Notes: generated by a model from the sequence alone, not told the origin. A stretch of DNA of 64,000 nucleotides from Clostridiales bacterium COT073_COT-073 (GCA_003858485.1 RQYD01000005.1:62001-126000); one strand, 5' to 3'. Counted from the first letter of the stretch, positions 36,563-45,742 are shown. Translations and numbers: made by a program.

Positions 36563-37783
36563 ATGAAAAAACCAGGTGTTTTTTTAATTATAATCTGTTT
36601 TTTGCTAAGTGCTTGCGCTATCCAGCCGAAACAGGCCAAGGCTGATGTCAATGCTTTTAAGGCAGCATCACTGGAAACGGCTCAAATGGAAGACGAGGTG
36701 CCAAGGATGGTTTCAGATAAAGAAACAGTGCTTGGTCAAAATGTAGATGATGCTTATGCCCAAATGCCGGAAGTCCACTTAAATTCGACTGCAGAGGAAG
36801 TAAAAACAGGGGATGCAGCTGAAGAATTTGTAAAAATGACTTATTATCATCGGGATAAGAATTTAATCGCACCGTTGATTCAGCTGCCATCACCAGATGC
36901 TGACCGGGTTAACCGGGAACTTAAGCAAAAAGTATTGGCTATGGCCGATAAGGTGGACCAGTCTTTTATGACCTACCGTGCTTTACTTAACCAGAATGTT
37001 TTATCGATTTTGATCCAAATGGATGAAGGCACTCATATTGAATTTAAATCTTATAATTTTAATATTGAAACCGGAAAAGAGATGACAGTTGATGAAGTCT
37101 TGAAATTTGCCGGCTTAGACTGGCAATTGGCAGAAAGTATTTTTTATGCGGAAAGAAAAGCCTATTGGCGTAGCTTAAAAAAGCTTACTGAACTAACAGA
37201 TAAAGAGGCAATGAACCAGCTTAATTATGAGGTGGCAGAATTACATCAGAGTTATCAAACGCAGGAGTTGCCGATTATTTTAGATGAAGATGGTCTGGCT
37301 AATGTAGTTTGTGTTTTGCTGGACGATGATGGTGTAAAATATTGGCAATTGTTCACTATTTCAGGTAATCGCACCATTCTTTTACAAAGAAATGCTTATG
37401 GTGCAGAATTTCCGGCAGTCATTATTGAATCGCCGACTCAAGAGGAAATGCTGAATTTAAAAATTGTTGGGAAAATTTCAAGTGATAGTCAGGATTCTTT
37501 AAACTTAAAAAGTTTTTTAGTGCTTCCACTTTGGGAAGACTTGGAATTTGAATGGTTGAAACAGGAAGAAAATTTAGCCGGAAATCAAGAGTTAAGGGCA
37601 CAGCAGCGAATTCATGTAACAGGTGGAGAGGCCATTTATATTGAAATGAGCCAGGCACAAGTTGATAGCCGCTTGTATCAGGCGGCAATTATTCAGGGAG
37701 AAGATCAGGGGAATTTTTCTCCGAATGATTTTCATGAGGTTTCGGAGGTAGAATTAGGAATTCTCTATCTTCCGCTGGAATAA
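36563..37783 (+). CDS. Hypothetical lipoprotein
   Basis: This 406-residue protein begins with a clear lipoprotein signal (FLLSAC, cysteine at about residue 18). The mature part is soluble, acidic and without membrane segments. Residues ~90-200 (YHRDKNLIAPLIQLP, NQNVLSILIQMDEG, FKSYNFNIETGKEMTVDEVL) recall the DUF3298/RsiV-like fold seen in extracytoplasmic sensors, but this is a weak impression. It has its own promoter and terminator. No function can be assigned. Confidence 0.8.
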   Translation: MKKPGVFLIIICFLLSACAIQPKQAKADVNAFKAASLETAQMEDEVPRMVSDKETVLGQNVDDAYAQMPEVHLNSTAEEVKTGDAAEEFVKMTYYHRDKNLIAPLIQLPSPDADRVNRELKQKVLAMADKVDQSFMTYRALLNQNVLSILIQMDEGTHIEFKSYNFNIETGKEMTVDEVLKFAGLDWQLAESIFYAERKAYWRSLKKLTELTDKEAMNQLNYEVAELHQSYQTQELPIILDEDGLANVVCVLLDDDGVKYWQLFTISGNRTILLQRNAYGAEFPAVIIESPTQEEMLNLKIVGKISSDSQDSLNLKSFLVLPLWEDLEFEWLKQEENLAGNQELRAQQRIHVTGGEAIYIEMSQAQVDSRLYQAAIIQGEDQGNFSPNDFHEVSEVELGILYLPLE

Positions 37784-37794
37784 ATACAAAAGGA

Positions 37795-37827
37795 AAAACC
37801 CACAAGTTGTACGCTTGTGGGTTTTTT
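37795..37827. terminator. Bidirectional terminator between the lipoprotein gene and rpmB
   Basis: AAAACCCACAAG and CTTGTGGGTTTT form a perfect 12-bp stem with a 7-base loop and T/A tracts on both sides, between convergent genes. Confidence 0.93.
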
Positions 37828-37843
37828 ATGCTTGATTAAATTA

Positions 37844-38029
37844 TTATGCTCTTTCTACTAAACCGGAACGCAATGCCTTGGTAGACACATACACTCTCTT
37901 TACTTGCCCGTCGATCTTAACACGAACTCTTTGCAGATTTGACTTCCATTTGCGTCTGGATTTATTAACAGCATGGCTTACTTTATTTCCAAATGCGGTG
38001 CTTTTTCCTGTGAATGCACATCTTGCCAT
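37844..38029 (-). CDS. rpmB: 50S ribosomal protein bL28 (zinc-free form)
   Basis: This 61-residue protein matches bL28 ([37 protein letters not shown]). The start at 38029 follows AGGAGGTGG; upstream ATGs are not needed. The two CxxC pairs found in zinc-ribbon L28 proteins are missing: the first is CAFT and the second is STKA. This is therefore the cysteine-less type. Confidence 0.94.
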   Translation of the reverse strand: MARCAFTGKSTAFGNKVSHAVNKSRRKWKSNLQRVRVKIDGQVKRVYVSTKALRSGLVERA

Positions 38030-38134
38030 TATTTCCACCTCCTTACTCTCAATCTACATAACTCATATATCATATCAAAGATTGGTAAAAATAGCAAGAA
38101 AAAATTTCTGACTTGGCCGAAAAGTTATAAATTC

Positions 38135-38162
38135 AAAAAGACTGTGGGAAAGTTGAGTTATA
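38135..38162 (+). repeat. Solo right end of the dispersed 'GGAAAGTTGAG' element
   Basis: AAAAAGACTGTGGGAAAGTT followed by GAGTTATA is nearly identical to the right ends at 43680 and 58004. No matching left end was found nearby, so this is a remnant. Confidence 0.6.
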
Positions 38163-38288
38163 AGATAAAGAGTTTGTATTTTAGAGCTTTATTCAGAGCG
38201 AAATAACAAAAAAGAAGTTTTGTGGACTTGGCTGAAAAGCAAAAGAGATATCGATATTATTGGAAATGGTGATTTAATAAAAAAAAGA

Positions 38289-38316
38289 TTGACATTTTTG
38301 AAAAAAGTGATATAGT
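38289..38316 (+). promoter_or_regulatory. Promoter of the NatAB-like operon
   Basis: TTGACA at 38289-38294 and TATAGT at 38311-38316 are 16 bp apart. A TTATATAA palindrome just downstream (within 38317-38335) could be an operator. Confidence 0.6.
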
Positions 38317-38339
38317 TAGTTATATAAGTAATTAACCAA

Positions 38340-38497
38340 ACAACCGATTGACACTTAAATATGGCACTTCACCATCAGATAATTGGTTTTGCAAGCAAAA
38401 CCAATGTCTACGTGGACCGTGGTGTAAGCTTTGACATGAAGTGTCAGCCCTGGCGGTGACAATGGTTCGACAAACGAATTCGAGAAAGGATAAATAA
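38340..38497 (+). ncRNA. Structured 5' leader of the NatAB-like operon
   Basis: This ~160-nt leader has a perfect hairpin ATTGGTTTTGC/GCAAAACCAAT (38382-38405). It also has two alternative helices that compete for one strand: TGACACTT (38349-38356) or TGGCACTTCA (38362-38371), each able to pair with TGAAGTGTCA (38437-38446). A TTCG/CGAA stem lies close to the ribosome site (AGAAAGGAT). The layout suggests a cis-regulatory RNA. I could not match it to a known riboswitch class. Confidence 0.5.
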
Positions 38498-39274
38498 ATG
38501 CTGGAAGTAAAAGATTTTACCAAGATCTATAAACTTAGTAAAAAGCAAATGAAGGAAATGCGAACAGATGAGCATAATAAAGTGGCAGCCAGCCATATTG
38601 ATTTTATAGCCCCAAAGGGTGAAATTTTTGGACTGCTGGGCCCAAATGGAGCAGGTAAGACTACAACTTTAAGGAGTATTGCCACACTATTGACACCGAC
38701 AGCAGGAGAAATCTTTGTAAATGGTGTTAATGTGGTGAAAGAAGCGGACAAAGTCAGAGGAATGGTCGGCTTTTTAACCAATGATATTAAAATGGATGAG
38801 AATTTTACCGCAGATTATATTTTTGAATTTTTCGGCAAGTTGCGGGGAATGGATAAGGAGCAGATCGATAAAAGAAAACAGGAGCTATTCAGCTATTTTA
38901 ATATTAATGAGTATAAGGATAAAAAAATTGAAGAATTATCAACCGGTATGAAGCAAAAATTGGCGATTGCGGTTTGTGTCATTCATGATCCGGAGATCGT
39001 TATTTTTGATGAGCCGACCAATGGGCTGGACATCATTACTGCCAAGGCAGTGACTGATTATTTGCTGGATTTACGGGCACGGGGCAAAACGATCATTATT
39101 TCCACTCATATTATGAGTGTGGCCGAAAAACTTTGTGACCGGATGGCGATCATTATTCAGGGGAAAAAAGTGGAGGACGGAAAACTGGATGAGATCCTTA
39201 AGCGCTGGGAAGCCAGTGATTTAGAGGATGCCTTTTTTAAAATGTATGTGACCTATGGAAAGGAAGAAAAATAA
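38498..39274 (+). CDS. ABC transporter ATP-binding protein, NatA-like
   Basis: This 258-residue ATPase has Walker A GPNGAGKTTTLR, signature LSTGMKQK, Walker B IVIFDEPTNGLD and the H-loop STHIMS. The N-terminal insertion KLSKKQMKEMRTDEHNKVA is typical of NatA-like exporters in Clostridia. Its partner permease follows with overlapping TAATG. Sodium export is the likely function by family, but other ABC-2 substrates are possible. Confidence 0.88.
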   Translation: MLEVKDFTKIYKLSKKQMKEMRTDEHNKVAASHIDFIAPKGEIFGLLGPNGAGKTTTLRSIATLLTPTAGEIFVNGVNVVKEADKVRGMVGFLTNDIKMDENFTADYIFEFFGKLRGMDKEQIDKRKQELFSYFNINEYKDKKIEELSTGMKQKLAIAVCVIHDPEIVIFDEPTNGLDIITAKAVTDYLLDLRARGKTIIISTHIMSVAEKLCDRMAIIIQGKKVEDGKLDEILKRWEASDLEDAFFKMYVTYGKEEK

Positions 39275-40485
39275 TGCTGCAAACAATTATTTCCAAAGAA
39301 TTAAAACGTATTTTTTCAGATAAAAGATTAATTTTTTCCACATTTTTGCTGCCGGCACTAAGTATATTCTTAATGTATAATTTGATGGGAATTTTAACCA
39401 GTAACCGCCTTAATGATATTGAGAAACATACGGCTGCGATTGCTGTGATAGAGGCACCGGATTCATTTAAAACATTTATGGAAACCTATGCGGACAGGGA
39501 ATCTTATCAATTGGAATATCAAGCAGCAATCAGTGAAGAACTGAAAGAACAGGTTAAAGCCGGAGATTTGGATATTATTATGCAATTTCCGGATGACTTT
39601 GCCGATCGTATAGCTGCCTATGAAAAGTCAGCAGTGCCGGATATTCATATTTATTACAATCCAACCGAAGACTATTCAAGAGCGACTAATAACGAGCTGA
39701 AATCGGAACTTTTGCATGAATATCATAATCATCTGCTGGAAGAAAGATTTGGTGATTTAAATAAAGTCATAGCTTTTACCACCAATACCGGTGAAAATCC
39801 GGAAATATATGAGATCAAAAATGAGAAAAAATCCTCAGGTTTTGGAGTTTCTCAATTGTTGCCAATGCTTCTGTCCATTATGCTGTTTGCCAGTGCCATG
39901 GGTATCGGCATGGAAACGATTGCCGGAGAAAAGGAAAGAGGGACTATGGGTGCAATTTTATTGACATCGGTCAGCCGCAGTACGATTGCTTTGGGTAAGA
40001 TGATAGGATTGGCAATTTTGGCGATTATCAGCACCTTGATTTCGGTTATTGCATTGGTGGCCTCCTTACCTAAGTTATTGGCAATTACCGGTGGTGATCT
40101 TACCGGACAGTTGATGTATGGACCGATGGAATATATGCAAATTTTAATCATCTTATTACTGGAAGTTGGAATTTTCGTTGGCATTATTTGTCTGATTTCT
40201 GTGCTTTCCCGTTCGGTCAAGGAAGCAGGAACTTATATCACACCTGCTTACATGGTAGTTATGTTGGGGGCATTTGCGGCCATGTTTTCTTTTGGCAAGA
40301 CAGCCACTTTCATGTATGCCATACCGCTGATTGGAAATATTTATGCCCTTAAATCGGCGCTCACCTTTGAACTGACAATGATTGACTTTGCAATTGTGAT
40401 TGCAGTTTCCCTGGTAGTGATCGGAATTTTGGTAATGGCTACCACCCAAGCTTTTAAAAGTGAAAAAGTCATGTTTAACGCCTAG
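39274..40485 (+). CDS. ABC transporter permease, NatB-like (ABC-2 type)
   Basis: This 403-residue protein has one N-terminal helix (about 20-42), a large extracytoplasmic domain (about 45-190), and five or six C-terminal helices (from about 195), the layout of NatB/ABC2_membrane_3 permeases. ETIAGEKERGTMGAILLTSVSRS is the characteristic cytoplasmic segment. It pairs with the preceding ATPase. Confidence 0.9.
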   Translation: MLQTIISKELKRIFSDKRLIFSTFLLPALSIFLMYNLMGILTSNRLNDIEKHTAAIAVIEAPDSFKTFMETYADRESYQLEYQAAISEELKEQVKAGDLDIIMQFPDDFADRIAAYEKSAVPDIHIYYNPTEDYSRATNNELKSELLHEYHNHLLEERFGDLNKVIAFTTNTGENPEIYEIKNEKKSSGFGVSQLLPMLLSIMLFASAMGIGMETIAGEKERGTMGAILLTSVSRSTIALGKMIGLAILAIISTLISVIALVASLPKLLAITGGDLTGQLMYGPMEYMQILIILLLEVGIFVGIICLISVLSRSVKEAGTYITPAYMVVMLGAFAAMFSFGKTATFMYAIPLIGNIYALKSALTFELTMIDFAIVIAVSLVVIGILVMATTQAFKSEKVMFNA

Positions 40486-40687
40486 AATTTTAGCTGTAGC
40501 ATGTGCTGCCCGGCGACTGCTGTTTTTATAATTCGAGGTTATTTTAAAGATAAAGGATATGCAGAAATGCTTATAGGCCTCATTCCCTAAAGATATAAAA
40601 TGTGGAAAAAGCAGAGCGGGCAGCAGATCAGATTGGAGAAACGGCAATTACCTCTGAAATTGACTGACCTGAAAGGAGGGAAAAATT

Positions 40688-41068
40688 GTGATCGATGAAA
40701 AACTGACCATTCCGATTTATCAGCAGATTGCCAATGAAATTGAAGATATGATTTTAAATGGAGAACTGAAAGAAGAAACTCAGGCCCCATCCATGAATCA
40801 GTTGGCTGATTATTATAAAATCAACCCGGCAACTGCCCGCAAGGGTTTGGAGATTTTGGCGAATGAAAATATATTATATAAAAAGAGAGGAATTGGTATG
40901 TTTGTCAGCAGTGGTGCGGAAGAACAAATCATCAGGCATCGAAAGAAAACCTTTTTAGAGAACTACCTTGTTAAATTACTGGAGGAAGCGAGAAAATTAG
41001 GGATTTCCCGAAATGAAATTATAGTAATGATTGAGCAAATGAAGGAAGGAGGAAAACAGGATGAATAG
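40688..41068 (+). CDS. GntR family regulator, YtrA type
   Basis: This 126-residue protein has a GntR winged helix (about 8-75: IPIYQQIANEIEDMILNGEL, APSMNQLADYYKINPATARKGLEILANENILYKKRGIGMFV) and only a short two-helix tail, which defines the YtrA subgroup that represses ABC transporter operons. GTG is the start, preceded by AAAGGAGGG. It overlaps the next ATPase gene by 8 bases, so it is the first gene of the operon it probably controls. Confidence 0.92.
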   Translation: MIDEKLTIPIYQQIANEIEDMILNGELKEETQAPSMNQLADYYKINPATARKGLEILANENILYKKRGIGMFVSSGAEEQIIRHRKKTFLENYLVKLLEEARKLGISRNEIIVMIEQMKEGGKQDE

Positions 41069-41933
41069 TGCTTATATTTTAGAAACTCAAAATTTAACCA
41101 AAAAATTTGAAGAAACCATTGCTATCAATGATTTGAATTTAAAGCTGGAATATGGCAAGGTATATGGCCTGATTGGCCGTAACGGCGCCGGTAAGACCAC
41201 ATTTTTAAAATTGATCAGTAATATGCTGTTTCCGACTTCCGGTCAGATCAAGCTGAATTCGGAATATCTGCAAAAAGAAGGAGATATTGCTTTTGGCCGT
41301 TGTTATTATATTAAATATTTTACGCAGAAAATTGGGGAAATCATTAAATTTGCGTCCTATTCTTTTCCTAATTGGCAGCAGGAATATGCAGAGGAACTAA
41401 TTGACAGTTTTGAGCTGGATGTAAAGAAAAAATATCATCGCTCCTCGTCCGGTATGCAGACTATGACCAGTTTGATCATTGCCTTGGCCGCCAATCCGCA
41501 GCTGCTGCTGTTAGACGAACCCTATGTAGGTCTTGACCCGATTAACCGTGAAGTATTTTATAATTTTTTACGTTCTCATTATTTTGATGGAGAAAAAACG
41601 GTCATTATTTCCAGTCATATGATCAAGGAAATCGAGGGGTATTTTGAAAAAGCGATTATGCTGAATAAGGGAAAACTGATACTCCATGAGGATTTGGATC
41701 GTTTAAAACAAAAAAGCTTTATGATCCAGGCAGATTCCGGTTTAACGGAATTTATTGAAAGAAATCTCCATGTGATCGGCAAGGAAACCTTGGGACAGCG
41801 CTCAACCTTTTATATTTTTGATCAGATCCGGGATGCTGAGCTGATGGAAATTCAGACACGGGGTGGTGTCGTGCAGACAATGGACTTACAAACCTTTATG
41901 GTCAAAATCTTGACAAAGGGGGAGGCAATATGA
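41061..41933 (+). CDS. ABC transporter ATP-binding protein (YtrB-like)
   Basis: This 290-residue ATPase has Walker A GRNGAGKTTF, an atypical signature SSGMQTM in place of LSGGQ, Walker B LLLLDEPYVGLD and H-loop SSHMI. It works with the membrane protein encoded next (4-base overlap ATGA). The family commonly responds to cell-envelope stress, but the substrate is unknown. Confidence 0.9.
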   Translation: MNSAYILETQNLTKKFEETIAINDLNLKLEYGKVYGLIGRNGAGKTTFLKLISNMLFPTSGQIKLNSEYLQKEGDIAFGRCYYIKYFTQKIGEIIKFASYSFPNWQQEYAEELIDSFELDVKKKYHRSSSGMQTMTSLIIALAANPQLLLLDEPYVGLDPINREVFYNFLRSHYFDGEKTVIISSHMIKEIEGYFEKAIMLNKGKLILHEDLDRLKQKSFMIQADSGLTEFIERNLHVIGKETLGQRSTFYIFDQIRDAELMEIQTRGGVVQTMDLQTFMVKILTKGEAI

Positions 41934-42658
41934 AAGTAAAAGAACAATTTCAACTGGCAATTTTTATGACTAATTTTCGTCTGATGATGCTGCTTACCGT
42001 TATTTATGCAGTTGGATATGGGTTATTGTTCGGCTTGATTTTTAATGCCGGCGATTGGAAAGAGGTGATCTTTCAAACCTGCCTGTGGTTTTTATTTTAT
42101 ACCTATGTCTTTTTAGGCCTTGGTGGCGGCATTGGGATTATGACCATCTTTTATACTCTGGTGTCCTTTGGCAAAGATCGGAAAACCGCTTTCCGGGTAT
42201 GGAGTAAAACGATTTGGATCAACTTGTTGTTTGGGGTTTTGACCTTAATTCCCTGTGCCATTGTTGGCTTTATCATTACCCGCCAAAAGCAAGTGACCGG
42301 TATTTTTGGGATCACTTTTTCAAAAAATGAAATGGACCTGTTGCAGCTGCCGCTGGTAGCAGGGGATAAAATTGGTCATTGGCTGGCAATTGGCCTGATT
42401 TTGCTGGGCATAGGAGCATTTTTAAATATTATGGTCGCTTTTTTCTGTACCGTTGGCTCACGCTTTGGCTGGCAGATTACAGCCGGAACCATTCTTTTAA
42501 TGATATCGCTGATCCTGGTGCTGTTTGTAGCTGATATTAATATTTTATTTGTGACCGGATATAATATTTACCGGTATTTGATTGGTCTATATGGCCTTTC
42601 GGCAGTATTATATGGCCTGACTTATCTTCTGAGCCAAAAATGGGAGGTGAAAAATTAA
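41930..42658 (+). CDS. Membrane protein, probable ABC permease partner
   Basis: This 242-residue protein has about six predicted helices (around 15-35, 45-70, 100-120, 150-170, 180-200, 215-235). I see no family motif. Its position between the ATPase and a membrane-anchored protein, with overlapping stop and start codons on both sides, makes it the likely permease of this exporter. Confidence 0.75.
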   Translation: MKVKEQFQLAIFMTNFRLMMLLTVIYAVGYGLLFGLIFNAGDWKEVIFQTCLWFLFYTYVFLGLGGGIGIMTIFYTLVSFGKDRKTAFRVWSKTIWINLLFGVLTLIPCAIVGFIITRQKQVTGIFGITFSKNEMDLLQLPLVAGDKIGHWLAIGLILLGIGAFLNIMVAFFCTVGSRFGWQITAGTILLMISLILVLFVADINILFVTGYNIYRYLIGLYGLSAVLYGLTYLLSQKWEVKN

Positions 42659-43161
42659 TGAAGCAGGCAGTAATTAGATATGCTTTTTTATCATTGGGAC
42701 TGGTGGTATTTGGAATTACTGTGATATGGCTGATTAAGCATTTTGAACGGCCCAACTTAGTGGAAACAACGCTGGAAAAAAATTATATTTGGTGGCTGTA
42801 TGATTGGCAAGAGCAAAAACCAACTGAAAATGAAAATCTGATGGTTGATTTTACTGTCGAAAGCGGAAAGACAGTGTTTATTAAATATTTTCGGGGAGAG
42901 ATGATACCGGATCTGGTTAAAAGCGGTCAAATTAAAATTCAGACAGAAACAGGCCAGGAAGTTTTTCGGTATGACTTACTGGCTGAGGACTTTAGTCAGG
43001 AGATTATTTTACCGGCCGGCAAGTATCAAATGCTGGAGGAAGCAGTGCTAAGCGAAGATTTTTTAAATAACTTTCGTTTTCCGGAAGAAAAGGAAGAACA
43101 CCAAAAAAAGCGGGGAGAGGCTGATCCTTTGTCCTATCGCTTGGAGGTCTGGCAGTTTTAA
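42658..43161 (+). CDS. Hypothetical membrane-anchored protein
   Basis: This 167-residue protein has one N-terminal membrane helix (about 8-27) and a soluble, probably external domain. ATG at 42658 overlaps the previous stop (TAATG) and follows GGGAGGTG. The domain is not recognised. It is the last gene of the GntR/ABC operon and ends next to a repeat hairpin. Confidence 0.75.
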   Translation: MKQAVIRYAFLSLGLVVFGITVIWLIKHFERPNLVETTLEKNYIWWLYDWQEQKPTENENLMVDFTVESGKTVFIKYFRGEMIPDLVKSGQIKIQTETGQEVFRYDLLAEDFSQEIILPAGKYQMLEEAVLSEDFLNNFRFPEEKEEHQKKRGEADPLSYRLEVWQF

Positions 43162-43165
43162 AAAG

Positions 43166-43267
43166 GCGGAGTTGTTGCAAAGTATAGATTTCACATAAGA
43201 TATGGCGATAAATCACGAAAATTTTATCGTATATCCTGTATGAAAACTTTAAATGCAATAGCTCCGC
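43166..43267 (+). repeat. Long-hairpin element, copy A
   Basis: GCGGAGTTGTTGCA (43166-43179) pairs completely, with two G-T pairs, with TGCAATAGCTCCGC (43254-43267). Inner stems are TTTCACATAAGATAT with ATATCCTGTATGAAA, and CGATAAA with TTTATCG. The sequence shares GTTGTTGCA, AGATTTCACA and TGAAAACTTTAAATGCAA with copy B at 57703-57800. The ends recall the GTTGCAAA termini of some insertion sequences. Confidence 0.75.
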
Positions 43268-43356
43268 ATTTATTTGTGTCTGACAGCAGATGTTTTTAAG
43301 AGATGAAAGTCCTGATTCAACTGATTGGGCGAAGGATGGGATTGATTTTTTTATTA

Positions 43357-43680
43357 ACTTAGTTTTGCCACAGCCTTTTTTGATCTATTCCGCTCTGGGG
43401 AGCGGGCATATGGGTTCCCCCGCTTTTGCCAATTACTGTGTAAGATGGCTTTTGCAGCACATGCTTTTGCAACTTGGTTCGCAAGATTGCTTTCGTTCTC
43501 ACCCATTTAACAGGCCCTGTCGAAAAACTTCGTTTTTCTGCCCGGGTGGGCAACCTACCTTTCGCAACATACTTCGTAAGATGGCTTTCGCAGCACATGC
43601 CTTTCGCCACATACTTCGTAAGATGGCTTGCGGTTACACACCTAAAAAAGACTGCTCTAAGGAACGTGGGAAAGTTGAGT
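43357..43680 (+). repeat. MITE-like dispersed element with internal tandem units
   Basis: This 324-bp element has a degenerate left end (ACTTAGTTTTGCCACAG) and an intact right end (GTGGGAAAGTTGAGT). CCGCTC/GAGCGG forms a left hairpin. Four ~35-40-bp units of the type ACTTCGTAAGATGGCTTTCG lie at about 43435, 43470, 43561 and 43602. It aligns along its length with 57816-58004, except that the latter has fewer units. It has no plausible gene. Confidence 0.75.
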
Positions 43681-43763
43681 TATTAAATAATAATATTTGA
43701 AATAAAAATAAATTTAAAATAAAAGTTAGAAAAATAAGAAAAATAAGAATAAAGAAGATGATA

Positions 43764-43791
43764 TTGACTAAAAATAAAAAAATGATATAAT
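43764..43791 (+). promoter_or_regulatory. Promoter of the small ABC exporter operon
   Basis: TTGACT at 43764-43769 and an extended TGATATAAT (hexamer at 43786-43791) are 16 bp apart, in very AT-rich DNA. Confidence 0.75.
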
Positions 43792-44070
43792 TTTTTTAAA
43801 AAAGAGAATTCTGTATGTGCATATATCTGACTATATTCTTTGAACTCTGGATATAGGCCGTGTATTGCAGATTATCTTTATGACCTGATTTGTGCTGTTC
43901 ATATACTGGTGGAGTAAGTAATGTATACCATTAAAGACTTGTAAAATACATAGTGCTAAAACTAATTCAAATATATGTGCTGAAAATCGTGATTGATAAA
44001 ACAGCATGTTGGGGTTTAAACCATATATACTTGTGTATGATCATAGATGATCAAAAAAGGGGGGCTGAGG
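43792..44070 (+). other. Gene-free ~270-base leader of the small ABC exporter
   Basis: No gene of credible size is present. A perfect palindrome GGTTTAAACC (44013-44022) and two direct TGATCA copies (44038-44055 region) lie close to the start codon and could be regulator sites. A seven-codon frame behind GGTGGAG at about 43910 could be a leader peptide, with no further support. Confidence 0.4.
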
Positions 44071-44982
44071 ATGCTGGATGTTGCAGGTGTATCACATAGC
44101 TTTGGACATAAAAAAGTGCTTTCGAATATAAGCTTTAGAATAGAAAAAGGCAGTGTTTTGGGTTTGGTTGGAGTAAATGGAGCAGGAAAGACAACAATCA
44201 TCCGACTGGCAGTAGGATTAATAAAATTGTCAGAAGGAACAATAAGGGTTAATGGATATTCACTGGAGGACAATCCACGGGAGTATCAGTCTAAAATTGG
44301 AGCTGTGCTGGAAGGAAAGCAAAATTTATATCCCCGGATGAGTGTCCTTGAAAATTTAAAATACTTTGCATGTCTTAGGAAGATGAAAAAGTGTAATATC
44401 AAAGACCGAATAGAAGAGCTGGAAAGTGATCTGGCAATAAAGGCCTTTATGAATAAAGAGGTATATGCATTATCAAACGGAATGCAACAAAAAGCTGCAA
44501 TCGCATGTAGCTTGATCCATGAGCCGGAATTAATTTTTTTGGATGAACCGACATTGGGACTGGATTATGAAGCAGCTAATTTGATTCATCAATATTTATT
44601 GAAGCTGAGAAAAAAAGGGAAATCAATACTTATTACCAGCCATGATTTTAATTTTTTGAATAATGTGGTAGATAGTGCTTTGTTTTTGGAAGATGGCCAA
44701 ATAAGATGCATTCAAAATTTTAAAGATATCGACTTGGAAAATGAACGAGTAAATTATAAAGTGGTGATCTCAGGTGTGCATCATTTTGACCATGATTGTA
44801 TTATCTCAAAACAAATAACAGATAATTACACAGAGCTTATCCTTGAATGTGACAAAAATACCGGTTTATCTGATATACTTCGCATTTTCTCAGATGAAAA
44901 GGTGATAAGCCTTGAAAAGAAAGAAACAACCATAAAAGATATATACTTAAATATGATAGGAGAACAGAAAAATGCTAAATAA
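44071..44982 (+). CDS. ABC transporter ATP-binding protein
   Basis: This 303-residue ATPase has Walker A GVNGAGKTTIIR, signature LSNGMQQK, Walker B LIFLDEPTLGLD and H-loop TSHDFN. A ~90-residue C-terminal extension follows the nucleotide-binding domain. The start at 44071 follows AAGGGGGG. It overlaps the partner permease gene by 11 bases. The type is that of drug, bacteriocin or lipid exporters; the substrate is unknown. Confidence 0.88.
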   Translation: MLDVAGVSHSFGHKKVLSNISFRIEKGSVLGLVGVNGAGKTTIIRLAVGLIKLSEGTIRVNGYSLEDNPREYQSKIGAVLEGKQNLYPRMSVLENLKYFACLRKMKKCNIKDRIEELESDLAIKAFMNKEVYALSNGMQQKAAIACSLIHEPELIFLDEPTLGLDYEAANLIHQYLLKLRKKGKSILITSHDFNFLNNVVDSALFLEDGQIRCIQNFKDIDLENERVNYKVVISGVHHFDHDCIISKQITDNYTELILECDKNTGLSDILRIFSDEKVISLEKKETTIKDIYLNMIGEQKNAK

Positions 44983-45742
44983 AATTTACGCAGAGATATA
45001 TAAAAATTATATTTCTATTAAGCGTTATCCAATAGAAGTAGCTGGTGATTTTATTCTCTATATATTAATTTTTTTGGCTATTTATTATTCTTCCAAAGGG
45101 TATTATTCAGACCTGGCTGCCAGAAACCGCCAGGTAAATCGATTGATTATGACTTACACCAGTTGGGTATTTTTGTCTGGAATATTAAATCATATATCAA
45201 ATAATGTGATCAAAGAAATGGCTCTTGGAACAATTAATCAGGTGGTGCTGTGTGATCTAAATTTGGCCTCTACCTTTATCATCAGAAGTTTAGTATATGC
45301 TTTAAGACTATGTTTTTTTATTATTCCGTTTACGGTTTTTGAATTCTGGATCACCGGTTCAAAGTGTATGTTCGATTTAAGGGTGTATTATGTGCTGATT
45401 ACAACGTCAATTGGAGCTTTGGGCTTGTCGCTGTTAATGGGTGGGCTGATTTTGCGGTATAAAAGTATTGGCAAACTAACCATGCTGATAAGCATACTTT
45501 TTTTAGGAACGACCTTGTTTGATATCAGGGCAATATTTTCACAGATCAGTTATGCCAAATATATATTTCCATTTATAGAAGGGCAGCAGATCTTAAAAGA
45601 TATTACATTGGATAATTCAATTGAAACAGTTTCATATGTATTATTGGCGGTAAATGCACTGATTTATTTTGGGGCAGGGGTAGCATTGTTTGACAGAAAT
45701 TATAAAAAAGTAAGATTATATGGAGAATTGAATAAGATTTAA
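44972..45742 (+). CDS. ABC-2 type transporter permease
   Basis: This 256-residue protein has six predicted membrane helices and the ABC-2 layout (helix 1 at about 25-42, NHISNNVIKEMALGTINQVVLCDL in the first cytoplasmic stretch). It partners the preceding ATPase. Its codon use and AT-richness are somewhat higher than its neighbours, but this is only a visual impression. Confidence 0.85.
   Translation: MLNKIYAEIYKNYISIKRYPIEVAGDFILYILIFLAIYYSSKGYYSDLAARNRQVNRLIMTYTSWVFLSGILNHISNNVIKEMALGTINQVVLCDLNLASTFIIRSLVYALRLCFFIIPFTVFEFWITGSKCMFDLRVYYVLITTSIGALGLSLLMGGLILRYKSIGKLTMLISILFLGTTLFDIRAIFSQISYAKYIFPFIEGQQILKDITLDNSIETVSYVLLAVNALIYFGAGVALFDRNYKKVRLYGELNKI

Noticed and set aside
38340-38497. 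T-box, TPP, SAM, purine, fluoride or c-di-GMP riboswitch before the NatAB-like genes
   Set aside because: None of the conserved core sequences of those classes could be found by eye.
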